From Candidatus Cloacimonadota bacterium (GTDB lineage Bacteria > Cloacimonadota > Cloacimonadia > Cloacimonadales > TCS61), in assembly GCA_003647825.1 (NCBI GenBank), contig QMNP01000090.1, positions 1 through 6,712 of the forward strand: a stretch of 6,712 nt of DNA, given 5' to 3'. Below the pieces are notes generated by a model. That model did not search any database. It saw only the letters and a list, made by a program, of their open reading frames with translations, and was not told the DNA's origin. This document shows positions 1-6,712 of the stretch, piece after piece. Made by a program: the position numbers and the translations under genes. Position 1 is the stretch's first letter. Every line of letters starts with the position of its first letter.

Positions 1-218
1 GATTTTTCATTACCGGTAGAAGGATAAATAATGAGAGAATTATTCCAACCCATTTTTTCCATTTTTTGTGAGATAAGCTGCTTAAGACCATAAACTGTGG
101 AAAACATGGTTACGACAGCAAATACACCGATCAGTATTCCCAGCAATGTAAGGGTTGAACGCATTTTATGGGTAAGTATATTTTGAAAACTACTACCGAC
201 ATTTTCCATTAAATGCAT
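1..218 (-). CDS. ABC transporter permease, MacB/FtsX type (N-terminal part, cut by window edge)
   Basis: The visible 72 residues are the N-terminus of an integral membrane permease of the MacB/FtsX class, which works with a separate ATPase in exporting or mechanically transmitting ABC systems. The protein begins MHLMENVGSSFQNILTHKMR and continues into a hydrophobic first transmembrane helix at about residues 21-43, containing STLTLLGILIGVFAVVTMFS. The pattern of a short amphipathic start, then K-x-R-S-x-L-T-x-L-G-I-x-I-G-V, is the hallmark of the MacB-PCD N-terminus. A polar segment (about 44-72) follows, the start of the extracytoplasmic domain. The start at 218 fits the family; a second ATG at 209 is possible. 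Neither has a strong Shine-Dalgarno, and the gene lies 39 nt after the topA stop, so translational coupling is plausible. Substrate and subfamily (MacB, LolC/E or other) cannot be told from this fragment. Confidence 0.82.
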   Translation of the reverse strand, partial: MHLMENVGSSFQNILTHKMRSTLTLLGILIGVFAVVTMFSTVYGLKQLISQKMEKMGWNNSLIIYPSTGNEK

Positions 219-257
219 AGCTATTTTACCATTTTCTAAAAAATTAAGCGCAATCGA

Positions 258-2474
258 CTAATATACTTCTTCCCCACATTTCGGGCACTTTTTGTAAACA
301 CCTTTAGTTTTTGAAATCCTCTCTTCCATATAATAATTCTTACACGATGGGCATTCTAGATCTAAAGGTTTATAATTTGTGAGGTATTTACATTTTGGAT
401 AATTTGAACAAGAATAGAAAAACTTGCCTTTCTTATTTTTCTTTTCAGTAACCTGCCCATCTTCGCATTCAGGACACTTTATTCCAATTGTATATGGCTT
501 CGTAAATTTACATTTAGGATAATCTGAACAGGAAATGAATTTTCCAAAACGGCCTTCACGTTGAATTAATTCTTTGCCGCATTTTGGACAATATTCACCC
601 AGCTTTTCAGGTACAACAATTTGAATTTTACCTTCTTCATCTCGTGTAAAATTCTTAATATTTTTACATTCAGGGAAATTTGAACAAGCCAGGAATTTTC
701 CATTTCTACCCCATTTCAGGTGCATTTCACTTCCGCATTTTTCGCATTTGATATCCGTGGATTCAGTTACTTCTTTTTTGGCTTTGTAAAAATCTACTTT
801 CTTAATTGAGTTATTAACAGCAGTATAATATTCTTTTAATAAATGAACACGATTTACTTCACCGAATTCAATTTTATCTAAACTGTTTTCCATTTCGGCA
901 GTGAATTTCACATTGAAGTAATCTGCAAAATTTGCTACCAGGAATTTATTTACTGTCATACCAAGGTCTGTGGGAAAGAACTTGCGAGCTTTAAGGTCTA
1001 CGTATTTTCTTACTCGAATAGTATTTGTGATTGAGGCATAAGTGGAAGGTCTGCCGATTCCCAAGGATTCCAATTCTTTTATTAGCATAGCTTCTGTGAA
1101 GCGGGAAGGTGGTTTTGTAAAAAGCTGATTTGCATTTAATTCTTTGCAATCAAGTATATCATCTTTACTGTAGCCGGCATCGATTGTTTCTCCAAGAATT
1201 ACTTTTGTATGCGGAAAAGCCAGGGTGAAGCCTTTCTCTTGAATTGTACTGCCTGTAGCTCCAAAAATTGCATCTCCAACTGAGATTTCAAGGATCTTAG
1301 ATTTTAAGACTACCGGTATCATTTGTGTAGCAACGAATTTCTGCCAGATCATAGTATAAAGCTTTAGTTGTTCTGGGCTTAAGAATGAAGAGATACTCTC
1401 CGGTGTGCGGAAAGCATTAGTTGGCCGAATTGCCTCGTGAGCATCCTGAGCTGAACTTCTGGTTTTAAATACTCTGGTTTTTATACATAACTTGGATTTG
1501 CCATAACGTTCTGTAACAAGTTTTCTACAGGTTCCCAAAGCTTCATTGGCAATACGCAGAGAATCTGTTCTCATATATGTGATTAAACCAACAATATCGC
1601 CATCGAGTTCAATACCTTCATAAAGCTGTTGTGCAATCTGCATAGTTCTCTTAGCTGAATATCCCAGAATTCTGGCTGCATCTTGTTGGAGTGTGCTTGT
1701 TATATATGGAGGTGAGGGCTGGATTTTACGTGTTTTTTCACTTATATTAGAAAGGATAAAATCTTTACCTTTTATATTTTCCAGAACTTCATCAGCCGCA
1801 GCTTTGGTTTCTATCTTCGATTTCTTTCCATGCCATTTCTGCAACATCGCCTTAAAAGGAATTAATTCATTCCTGAAAAGAACAGCTTCCAGATTCCAGT
1901 ATTCCTTTGGGTCAAAATTCTTTATTTCTTCTTCTCGTTCACAGATAATTCTTAACGCAACAGATTGAACACGTCCTGCACTTAAATTTTTAGTGATGAC
2001 CTTCCAAAGTAACGGGCTAATATTATACCCAACGATTCTATCCAGAATTCTGCGAGCCTGTTGTGAATCTACTTTATTGTCATCAATTACTCCGGGGTTA
2101 TCTAAAGCTTTCTGAATAGCACTTCGAGTGATTTCGTTAAAAACAATACGATGAACAGGTTTGTCTTTGATCTCTTTTTCCAGAACTTGCACCAGATGCC
2201 AGGCAATAGCTTCACCTTCACGGTCAAAGTCAGATGCGAGATAGATACTCTGGGCTTCTTTTGCGGCTTTTTTAAGTTCAGAGATCACCTTTTTCTTTTT
2301 GGGATCTATTATGTATTTTGCCTGGAAATCGTTTTCTGTATCAATTCCAAAATTACTACGCGGTAAATCTCGTATATGCCCCATTGATGCTTTAATATTG
2401 TATTTATTGTGTAGAAATTTGCCTATTGTTTTTGCTTTTGCGGGTGACTCGACTATAATCAGATCTTTTGCCAT
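258..2474 (-). CDS. topA: DNA topoisomerase I (type IA)
   Basis: TopA relaxes negatively supercoiled DNA in the cytoplasm by cutting one strand through a 5'-phosphotyrosine link and passing the other strand. The 738-residue protein is complete. The Toprim domain (about 1-115) shows LIIVESPAKAKTIG with Glu9 and the acidic triad in SDFDREGEAIAW (Asp82, Asp84, Glu86). The catalytic tyrosine is Tyr300 in GLITYMRTDSLR, followed by Arg302. Other type IA signatures are SAGRVQSVALR (165-175), AQDAHEAIRPT (342-352) and LGIGRPSTYASITNTI (471-486). The C-terminus carries four Cys4 zinc ribbons: Cys577/580/597/603, 629/632/649/655, 667/670/689/695 and 708/711/730/733. The first three share a GKF-x-CS-x-x-P-x-C knuckle; the fourth does not. 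The start at 2474 gives the family's usual MAKDLIIVES opening. It lies 1 nt after the stop of the Smg-like gene, so co-transcription and coupled translation are likely. Confidence 0.98.
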   Translation of the reverse strand: MAKDLIIVESPAKAKTIGKFLHNKYNIKASMGHIRDLPRSNFGIDTENDFQAKYIIDPKKKKVISELKKAAKEAQSIYLASDFDREGEAIAWHLVQVLEKEIKDKPVHRIVFNEITRSAIQKALDNPGVIDDNKVDSQQARRILDRIVGYNISPLLWKVITKNLSAGRVQSVALRIICEREEEIKNFDPKEYWNLEAVLFRNELIPFKAMLQKWHGKKSKIETKAAADEVLENIKGKDFILSNISEKTRKIQPSPPYITSTLQQDAARILGYSAKRTMQIAQQLYEGIELDGDIVGLITYMRTDSLRIANEALGTCRKLVTERYGKSKLCIKTRVFKTRSSAQDAHEAIRPTNAFRTPESISSFLSPEQLKLYTMIWQKFVATQMIPVVLKSKILEISVGDAIFGATGSTIQEKGFTLAFPHTKVILGETIDAGYSKDDILDCKELNANQLFTKPPSRFTEAMLIKELESLGIGRPSTYASITNTIRVRKYVDLKARKFFPTDLGMTVNKFLVANFADYFNVKFTAEMENSLDKIEFGEVNRVHLLKEYYTAVNNSIKKVDFYKAKKEVTESTDIKCEKCGSEMHLKWGRNGKFLACSNFPECKNIKNFTRDEEGKIQIVVPEKLGEYCPKCGKELIQREGRFGKFISCSDYPKCKFTKPYTIGIKCPECEDGQVTEKKNKKGKFFYSCSNYPKCKYLTNYKPLDLECPSCKNYYMEERISKTKGVYKKCPKCGEEVY

Positions 2475-2475
2475 A

Positions 2476-2910
2476 TTAATTTACATCCTCTTCGAATTCA
2501 ATCTCGTTTTCCTGTATGAAAAATATATCTAGAATTTCTTTTATCGAAATTTCTTTTCTACCAGAAAAAATAAGATAATTAACTATTTCGTCCATCATCT
2601 CTTTATTTATGCGTCTTTTTAGAAACAAATTTAACTGCATACTTATACTGATAACTTTTTCAAAAATATTTTTATCAATGGAATTTATTATTAACAGATG
2701 AACCAGATATCCAAAAGCTTCTGGTGAGATCACACGTTTTTCATCATCCGCCAGAATCCGATGATAAGCTCTATCATCTTCATTCCTGAGCAGCACATTA
2801 AGAAAGTGTTTCAGGTCTTTATCTGAAATCCCTTCATTTTTCATTTTTGCTTTTGAAGATTTGTCGGTAATAACAATATCCAATAAATCATCAAATCTAG
2901 TTTGAGACAT
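2476..2910 (-). CDS. smg: Smg/DUF494-like protein
   Basis: This 144-residue soluble, highly charged protein most resembles the Smg (DUF494) family, whose biochemical role is not established. The support is in the C-terminal half: RVISPEAFGYLVHLLIINSI (59-78), followed by a helical stretch ending near MMDEIVNYLIFSG (105-117), matches the family layout of S-P-E-A-x-G-Y-L at the centre and a closing hydrophobic helix. GISDKDLKHFLNVLL (27-41) fits the family's earlier G-(Y/F)-S-x-x-E/D-I/L segment. I see no signal peptide, membrane helix or catalytic motif. The length matches the family's usual 140-160. In gammaproteobacteria smg lies beside dprA and a topA-related zinc-finger gene, so the place next to topA supports the call. 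It sits 51 nt after secA and 1 nt before topA. The N-terminal 25 residues are divergent, and the sequence is not close enough to rule out another small helical family. Confidence 0.68.
   Translation of the reverse strand: MSQTRFDDLLDIVITDKSSKAKMKNEGISDKDLKHFLNVLLRNEDDRAYHRILADDEKRVISPEAFGYLVHLLIINSIDKNIFEKVISISMQLNLFLKRRINKEMMDEIVNYLIFSGRKEISIKEILDIFFIQENEIEFEEDVN
2486..2492 (-). promoter_or_regulatory. Ribosome binding site of topA, inside the upstream gene
   Basis: The minus strand reads AAGAGGA here, 11 nt before the topA ATG at 2474. It lies in the last codons of the Smg-like gene, so ribosomes finishing that gene pass over it. The spacing is slightly long but the match to the anti-Shine-Dalgarno is good. 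Confidence 0.55.
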
Positions 2911-2917
2911 TATTTAA

Positions 2918-2922
2918 TCCTT
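2918..2922 (-). promoter_or_regulatory. Ribosome binding site of the Smg-like gene
   Basis: The minus strand reads AAGGA within AAAAGGAT, 7 nt before the ATG at 2910. It fixes the start of the Smg-like gene. The rest of the 51-nt gap after secA (2911-2961) is AT-rich and has no hairpin followed by a T-run on the minus strand, so read-through from secA is expected. Confidence 0.65.
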
Positions 2923-2961
2923 TTACAAAATTCATTTTTCTTAGGTTATAAGTTACAAACT

Positions 2962-5900
2962 TCAGGAAATTTTGCCACAACATTTTTTATATTTCTTTCC
3001 ACTACCACAGGGGCAAGGGTCGTTACGGCCAACTTTAACATCTACAACCCGAGGTTGGATTTTTTCAGGAGCAGCCTGGTTTGTTTGTACAGGAGCAGCT
3101 TTCGGTTCAGCTTTATCAAAAGCAGAACTGGCAGCATGCTGCTGTCTGGCCATTCTCAAAAAGTCCTGCAGATTCTCAGGACGTACGATATATGTTGTAA
3201 AGACTTTTTTTGTTACATTGAGATTTATCTTTGCCACCAGGTCCTGGAAAAGAGTAAAAGACTCTTTCTTATATTCGATCAATGGATCTTTTTGGGCATA
3301 AGCTCTAAATCCAATGCCTTCTTTTAGAAGATCCATTTCATGCAGGTGATCCCGCCAGAGATCATCCACCACGCTAAGCAGAACACGGCGCTCAATTTCT
3401 CGCATCTGCTCGGAAGACAGCTTTTCTTCGCGTTGTGAATAAGCCTTTAAAACTAAATCATGCAGATCAGATGTAAGATCTTCAAAGGTCATATGATCAG
3501 AATAAATATCCTTTCTGCTAATCGATACATTCATGTTTGTTCTAATCCATGAGATGATCTCATCAAGAGGCCAGTTTTCAGAATACCGTTCATCACCAAT
3601 ATATTCATCACAGATATCAGAAATCGTATCTTTGATCATCTCGATAATTTCAAGATTAAGATCGTAACCTTTTAATACATTACGACGGTATTTATAAATA
3701 ACTTCGCGCTGTTGATTCATAACTTCATCATATTTGAGAAGTTGTTTTCTGCTTTCAAAGTTATAAGTTTCTACTCTTTTCTGAGCTGTTTCTACAGCTT
3801 TTGTCATCCAGGGATGGGTAATTGCTTCACCTTTTTGAAGTCCAAATTTCATCATCATTGGTCCAATTCTTTCAGATCCGAATAAGCGCATCAGATCATC
3901 TTCCAAAGAAAGATAAAAACGGGATGTTCCTGGATCGCCTTGTCGTCCGGCTCTACCACGCAATTGACGGTCAATACGCCTGCTTTCATGACGTTCGGTT
4001 CCAATAACATGCAATCCATCAAGAGGCAAGCCAAATGGATGTTCATGGGTAATTTTTTTATCAAGAGATCTATAAGATTCTTTGTCGGCGGTAACTACGC
4101 CTTCACCCAATTTGATATCGGTTCCACGACCAGCCATGTTTGTAGCAATAGTAACAGCTCCCGCTTCACCGGCGAATTTTATTATATCGGCTTCTTTCTC
4201 GTGATATTTGGCATTGAGAACATTATGTTTGATGCCGCGTCTTCGCAGAAGTCGGCTAAGCGTTTCGGATACTTCTACTGTTACGGTACCAACTAAAACA
4301 GGTTTTCCAAGATTATGCCAGTTCTCAATTTCATTAATAATTGCATTATATTTTTCTGCTTTTGTTAGATAGATCATATCGTTGTGATCTATCCTGGTTA
4401 TGGGAACATTTGTGGGAATTTCGATTACAGAAAGTTTATAAATTTCCTGAAATTCGGCTTCTTCTGTTACAGCAGTACCTGTCATGCCAGACAGTTTTTC
4501 GTACATCCTGAAATAGTTTTGTAATGTAATAGTAGCAAAGGTTTGAGTTGCTTCTTCAATAGTAACGTTTTCCTTAGCTTCCAAAGCTTGATGAAGTCCA
4601 TCACTGAATCTACGACCAGGCATCATACGGCCGGTAAATTGATCTACGATCATTACTTTATTATCTACAACTACATAATCAATTTCTTTTTCAAAAAGTG
4701 TATAAGCGCGAAGCAGCTGCTTAATATTGTGCAGCTTCTCACTTTTGTCCATGAAGCGATTTGTTTCTTTTTCTTTCAATTCACTTTTTTGCTGGAAAGA
4801 AAGTTCTTCATTTTCATCTACAGCATTTAAAATGTCGTCCAATTGTTCCATTATAAAAAGGTCAGGATCTTTTTGAGCAACCAGATCATTGCCTTTTTCG
4901 CTCAACTCTACGCTGTTCTGTTTTTCTTCAACCACATAGAAAAGTTCCGAATCGATTTCGTGCATCTTCTTATCGCGCAGATAATATCCTTCAAAATCCG
5001 TAACAAGTTTTTTAAATTCGGGTTCTTTCATGAATTTAGTAAAAGATTTGTTCTTTGGTGCAGCTCTACTGACAAGTAGCAATCTTCTTCCAACTTCATC
5101 TGCATTATATTCATCTGCCTGCAAGAAGTTTCTAATCTCACTGATATAACGATTTACCAGAATATTCTGAGTACTGACCAGTTTTTTTATTACTGGCTTC
5201 AGCTCTGGAAAGAAATTCTTGCTTTCCTGAACAGGACCACTTATGATAAGAGGTGTTCGAGCTTCATCAATTAGAACACTATCAACCTCATCCACAATAG
5301 CAAATTGATGTTTTCTTTGTACTAACTGACTTTCGGAGACAGCCATATTATCTCTTAGATAATCAAAACCGAATTCACTATTTGTTCCATAAGTTACATC
5401 GAAATTATAAGCTTCCTGCCGATCCTGATTGCTCATGCCATTAATTATACAACCAATAGTAAGACCATGAAATTCGAAGATTGGACTCATCCATTCCGAG
5501 TCACGTTGAGCAAGATAATCGTTAACAGTAATAAGATGAACACCATGCCCAAGTAAAGCATTTAAAAATAACGGTAAGGTTGCAACCAGTGTTTTTCCTT
5601 CTCCTGTTGCCATTTCGGTGATATTACCATAATGAAGTACAATTGCTCCGATAAGTTGAACATCAAAAGGAATCATTTCCCAAACTGTTTTATTATCACG
5701 AACTTCATACTCATAACCCACCAGACGACGACAAGTATCTTTAACGATGGCAAACACTTCTGCCATATTATCATCCAATAGCTGCTGGTTCATTTGCTTC
5801 AGCTGCTCAGATAATCTATCAATTTTGTTTCCAATAGAGATCTTTTTATTTTCACTAGGTTCTGTCTGATAGGCTTCTTCTGCTTCTTTCAACTCAAGTT

Positions 5901-6084
5901 CAAGAGGATCTAATTCTTCTCGAATTGCAGATTTAATTTCTTTTATGCGTTCACGCAGTTCATCATCACTCTTGGCTTCCAGAGTTGGATATATATCTTT
6001 GATTTCCTGCAGAATGGGTTGGTATTTCTTCATCTCCCGAACCTGCCTGTCACCAAAAAGTTTCTTAGTTAAAAACTTGATCAT
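2962..6084 (-). CDS. secA: Protein translocase ATPase subunit SecA
   Basis: SecA is the cytoplasmic and membrane-bound motor that pushes unfolded preproteins through the SecYEG channel by ATP hydrolysis. The 1040-residue protein is complete. Nucleotide-binding domain 1 has ITEMATGEGKTLVA with Walker A Lys164, the Walker B box DEVD (265-268) and IDEARTPLIISG (272-283). The cross-linking domain spans about 241-458. IVDQFTGRMMPGRRFSDGLH (479-498 region) returns to domain 1. Domain 2 has GMTGTA, NMAGRGTDI (Arg653) and QLRGRAGRQGD (707-717). The helical scaffold and wing follow to about 960, then a low-complexity Ala/Pro/Gln linker (about 980-1010). The tail NDPCPCGSGKKYKKCCGK carries the zinc ligands Cys1024, 1026, 1035 and 1036 that bind SecB or ribosomes in other species. 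It is about 140 residues longer than E. coli SecA because of insertions at about 55-120 and 300-375. The start at 6084 has only a weak AAGAGA site at 6092-6097. It heads the minus-strand cluster. Confidence 0.98.
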   Translation of the reverse strand: MIKFLTKKLFGDRQVREMKKYQPILQEIKDIYPTLEAKSDDELRERIKEIKSAIREELDPLELELKEAEEAYQTEPSENKKISIGNKIDRLSEQLKQMNQQLLDDNMAEVFAIVKDTCRRLVGYEYEVRDNKTVWEMIPFDVQLIGAIVLHYGNITEMATGEGKTLVATLPLFLNALLGHGVHLITVNDYLAQRDSEWMSPIFEFHGLTIGCIINGMSNQDRQEAYNFDVTYGTNSEFGFDYLRDNMAVSESQLVQRKHQFAIVDEVDSVLIDEARTPLIISGPVQESKNFFPELKPVIKKLVSTQNILVNRYISEIRNFLQADEYNADEVGRRLLLVSRAAPKNKSFTKFMKEPEFKKLVTDFEGYYLRDKKMHEIDSELFYVVEEKQNSVELSEKGNDLVAQKDPDLFIMEQLDDILNAVDENEELSFQQKSELKEKETNRFMDKSEKLHNIKQLLRAYTLFEKEIDYVVVDNKVMIVDQFTGRMMPGRRFSDGLHQALEAKENVTIEEATQTFATITLQNYFRMYEKLSGMTGTAVTEEAEFQEIYKLSVIEIPTNVPITRIDHNDMIYLTKAEKYNAIINEIENWHNLGKPVLVGTVTVEVSETLSRLLRRRGIKHNVLNAKYHEKEADIIKFAGEAGAVTIATNMAGRGTDIKLGEGVVTADKESYRSLDKKITHEHPFGLPLDGLHVIGTERHESRRIDRQLRGRAGRQGDPGTSRFYLSLEDDLMRLFGSERIGPMMMKFGLQKGEAITHPWMTKAVETAQKRVETYNFESRKQLLKYDEVMNQQREVIYKYRRNVLKGYDLNLEIIEMIKDTISDICDEYIGDERYSENWPLDEIISWIRTNMNVSISRKDIYSDHMTFEDLTSDLHDLVLKAYSQREEKLSSEQMREIERRVLLSVVDDLWRDHLHEMDLLKEGIGFRAYAQKDPLIEYKKESFTLFQDLVAKINLNVTKKVFTTYIVRPENLQDFLRMARQQHAASSAFDKAEPKAAPVQTNQAAPEKIQPRVVDVKVGRNDPCPCGSGKKYKKCCGKIS

Positions 6085-6172
6085 AAAGCATTCTCTTTTT
6101 AAAATTTGGACAATCCTTTGAAGGGTCGTTTGCTTGTCAAATGTTTTAAGGAATCCGCTGATATGTAACTAA

Positions 6173-6178
6173 ATTATA
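6173..6178 (-). promoter_or_regulatory. Candidate -10 box for secA
   Basis: The minus strand reads TATAAT exactly, within AAATATAATTTAG. This would start transcription near 6166 and give a leader of about 80 nt before the secA ATG. The nearest -35-like hexamer, TTGAAA at 6190-6195, is only 11 nt away, too close for the standard 17-nt spacing; the hexamer at the correct spacing is poor. FCB bacteria may use other promoter consensus sequences, and AT-rich DNA yields such boxes by chance. Confidence 0.3.
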
Positions 6179-6198
6179 TTTCCTTTCATTTTCAAGGC

Positions 6199-6215
6199 TT
6201 AAAATGATATTTTAA
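6199..6215. repeat. AT-rich palindrome TTAAAAT-GAT-ATTTTAA
   Basis: A perfect inverted repeat with 7-bp arms and a 3-nt centre lies just upstream of the candidate secA -10 box. The symmetry suits a dimeric regulator site. With arms made only of A and T, a chance origin is quite possible, and the hairpin would be weak. Confidence 0.35.
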
Positions 6216-6268
6216 AATAGAAGAGAAATTCAATAATCCGCATTGATGATTTATTATAACATTTTATC

Positions 6269-6298
6269 TTTACTTATTTCATTAATCAAAAATATTAG
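6269..6298 (+). promoter_or_regulatory. Weak promoter candidate for the transketolase gene
   Basis: TTTACT (6269-6274) and TATTAG (6293-6298) are separated by 18 nt and would give a leader of about 25-30 nt. Both hexamers are imperfect, and other AT-rich combinations nearby are nearly as good. Confidence 0.2.
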
Positions 6299-6317
6299 AC
6301 GCAAAATTAATAGAATC

Positions 6318-6323
6318 AGGGAG
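6318..6323 (+). promoter_or_regulatory. Ribosome binding site of the transketolase gene
   Basis: AGGGAG lies 7 nt before the ATG at 6331. It is the strongest Shine-Dalgarno in the window and decides the start of the downstream gene. Confidence 0.75.
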
Positions 6324-6330
6324 AAATTTT

Positions 6331-6712
6331 ATGAACCTAGATAAAGCTGTGCTTTCCATCGAAAAATTACGGGAAATTCAAACAAAAGCTAATGTTGCAA
6401 GAGGAGCCATCGTTACTATGACTACATTGGCAAAATCTGGTCATCCAGGTGGATCGATGTCCACAATAGATTTTCTGTTAACGCTATATCACATGATTGA
6501 TCACAACCCCAGAAATCCGCATTGGGAAAAGCGGGATAGAATTGTAATGAGTCACGGCCATGTTTCTCCGGCGGTTTACTCTTCATTGGCTACCATGGGC
6601 TATTTCGATCTGGAAGTAGCAATTTCCCAATTTCGATTGGCAGGCAGCATCTATGAAGGCCATGTGGAACCGGATGTTCCCGGTGTGGAATGGGCAAGCG
6701 GTAACCTGGGGC
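6331..6712 (+). CDS. Transketolase-family protein, N-terminal thiamine diphosphate domain (cut by window edge)
   Basis: The visible 127 residues are the N-terminus of a thiamine-diphosphate enzyme of the transketolase family, which moves two-carbon ketol units between sugar phosphates in the pentose phosphate pathway. After an N-terminal helix comes LAKSGHPGGSMSTIDFLLTL (33-52), the classic transketolase opening with His38. RDRIVMSHGHVSPAVYSSLA (68-87) follows with His75 and His77, then YEGHVEPDVPGVEWASGNLG (108-127) with His111. The His positions match the substrate and cofactor histidines of E. coli Tkt (His26, His66, His100). The usual texts are S-K-G-H or S-N-G-H and G-x-L-G-Q-G; S-H-G-H and W-A-S-G-N-L-G are variants. 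The metal-binding GDG motif lies beyond the edge. Whether this is a full-length enzyme or the N-terminal half of a split one cannot be seen. A related enzyme, such as another ketol transferase, remains possible. Confidence 0.88.
   Translation, partial: MNLDKAVLSIEKLREIQTKANVARGAIVTMTTLAKSGHPGGSMSTIDFLLTLYHMIDHNPRNPHWEKRDRIVMSHGHVSPAVYSSLATMGYFDLEVAISQFRLAGSIYEGHVEPDVPGVEWASGNLG

Larger units (their letters stand above)
6085..6330. other. Divergent intergenic region between secA and the transketolase gene
   Basis: This 246-nt stretch separates two divergent genes and must hold the promoters of both units. It is strongly AT-rich, with no convincing coding frame, RNA gene or known riboswitch pattern. 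The notable elements are a perfect TATAAT on the minus strand (6173-6178), a 7-3-7 palindrome (6199-6215), a weak plus-strand promoter candidate (6269-6298) and the ribosome binding site at 6318-6323. The 80 nt or so nearest secA would be its leader if the TATAAT is used. Confidence 0.75.

Noticed and set aside
2911..2961. Possible terminator between secA and the Smg-like gene.
   Set aside because: No GC-rich stem followed by a T-run is present on the minus strand.
2902..3327. A 141-codon plus-strand open frame opposite the 3' part of secA.
   Set aside because: It lies almost wholly antisense to secA, resembles no family I know and has no supporting ribosome binding site. The same holds for the other plus-strand frames over topA and secA.
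6113..6126. A small inverted repeat, ATCCTT-TG-AAGGGT, near the secA start.
   Set aside because: The loop is too short and the stem too weak for a stable hairpin, and no T-run follows.
6135..6140. A consensus -35 hexamer TTGACA on the minus strand upstream of secA.
   Set aside because: No acceptable -10 box lies 16-18 nt downstream, so it is not called a promoter.
6235..6245. An 11-nt sequence, AATCCGCATTG, repeated at 6514-6524 inside the transketolase gene, with a 7-nt partial copy at 6152-6158.
   Set aside because: In a window of this size a few exact 11-nt repeats are expected by chance, and the copies have no regular spacing or shared flanks.
6246..6344. A 32-codon plus-strand frame with a hydrophobic start and basic end, overlapping the transketolase start by 14 nt.
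   Set aside because: It has no ribosome binding site and is made largely of AT-rich codons (Ile, Leu, Lys, Asn). It looks like a chance frame; conservation in relatives would be needed to revive it as a leader peptide.

Overview
The window is an AT-rich piece of a bacterial chromosome carrying housekeeping genes. Four genes lie head to tail on the minus strand, in transcription order secA, a Smg/DUF494-like gene, topA and the start of a MacB/FtsX-type ABC transporter permease cut by the window's left edge. On the plus strand, divergent from secA, is the 5' part of a transketolase-family gene cut by the right edge.

Organism: SecA is 1040 residues, much longer than the roughly 900 of E. coli SecA. 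It has extra segments before the Walker A motif and inside the preprotein cross-linking region, and text such as WEMIPFDVQLIGA before the Walker A motif. To me this resembles SecA of the Bacteroidota/Chlorobi/Cloacimonadota (FCB) superphylum. With the low GC content, an uncultured FCB lineage such as Cloacimonadota is my best guess. This is inference; no rRNA gene is present to settle it.

Layout from left to right: 1-218, ABC permease N-terminus (-); 219-257, short gap with no terminator; 258-2474, topA (-), complete; 2475, a single base; 2476-2910, Smg/DUF494-like gene (-); 2911-2961, short gap with a ribosome binding site and no terminator; 2962-6084, secA (-), complete; 6085-6330, divergent AT-rich promoter region; 6331-6712, transketolase N-terminal part (+).

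How the genes relate: the 51-nt, 1-nt and 39-nt gaps and the absence of visible hairpin terminators suggest that secA, smg, topA and the permease are co-transcribed from the 6085-6330 region. SecA drives protein export, TopA relaxes negative supercoils, Smg has no established function, and the permease would belong to an export or lipoprotein-handling ABC system. The transketolase gene starts the opposite transcription unit. I found no mobile element, CRISPR array, RNA gene, defence module or clearly new system. The points worth a second look are modest: the Smg-like protein and its place, the SecA insertions, the fourth TopA zinc ribbon, the unusual transketolase motifs, and the intergenic palindrome.
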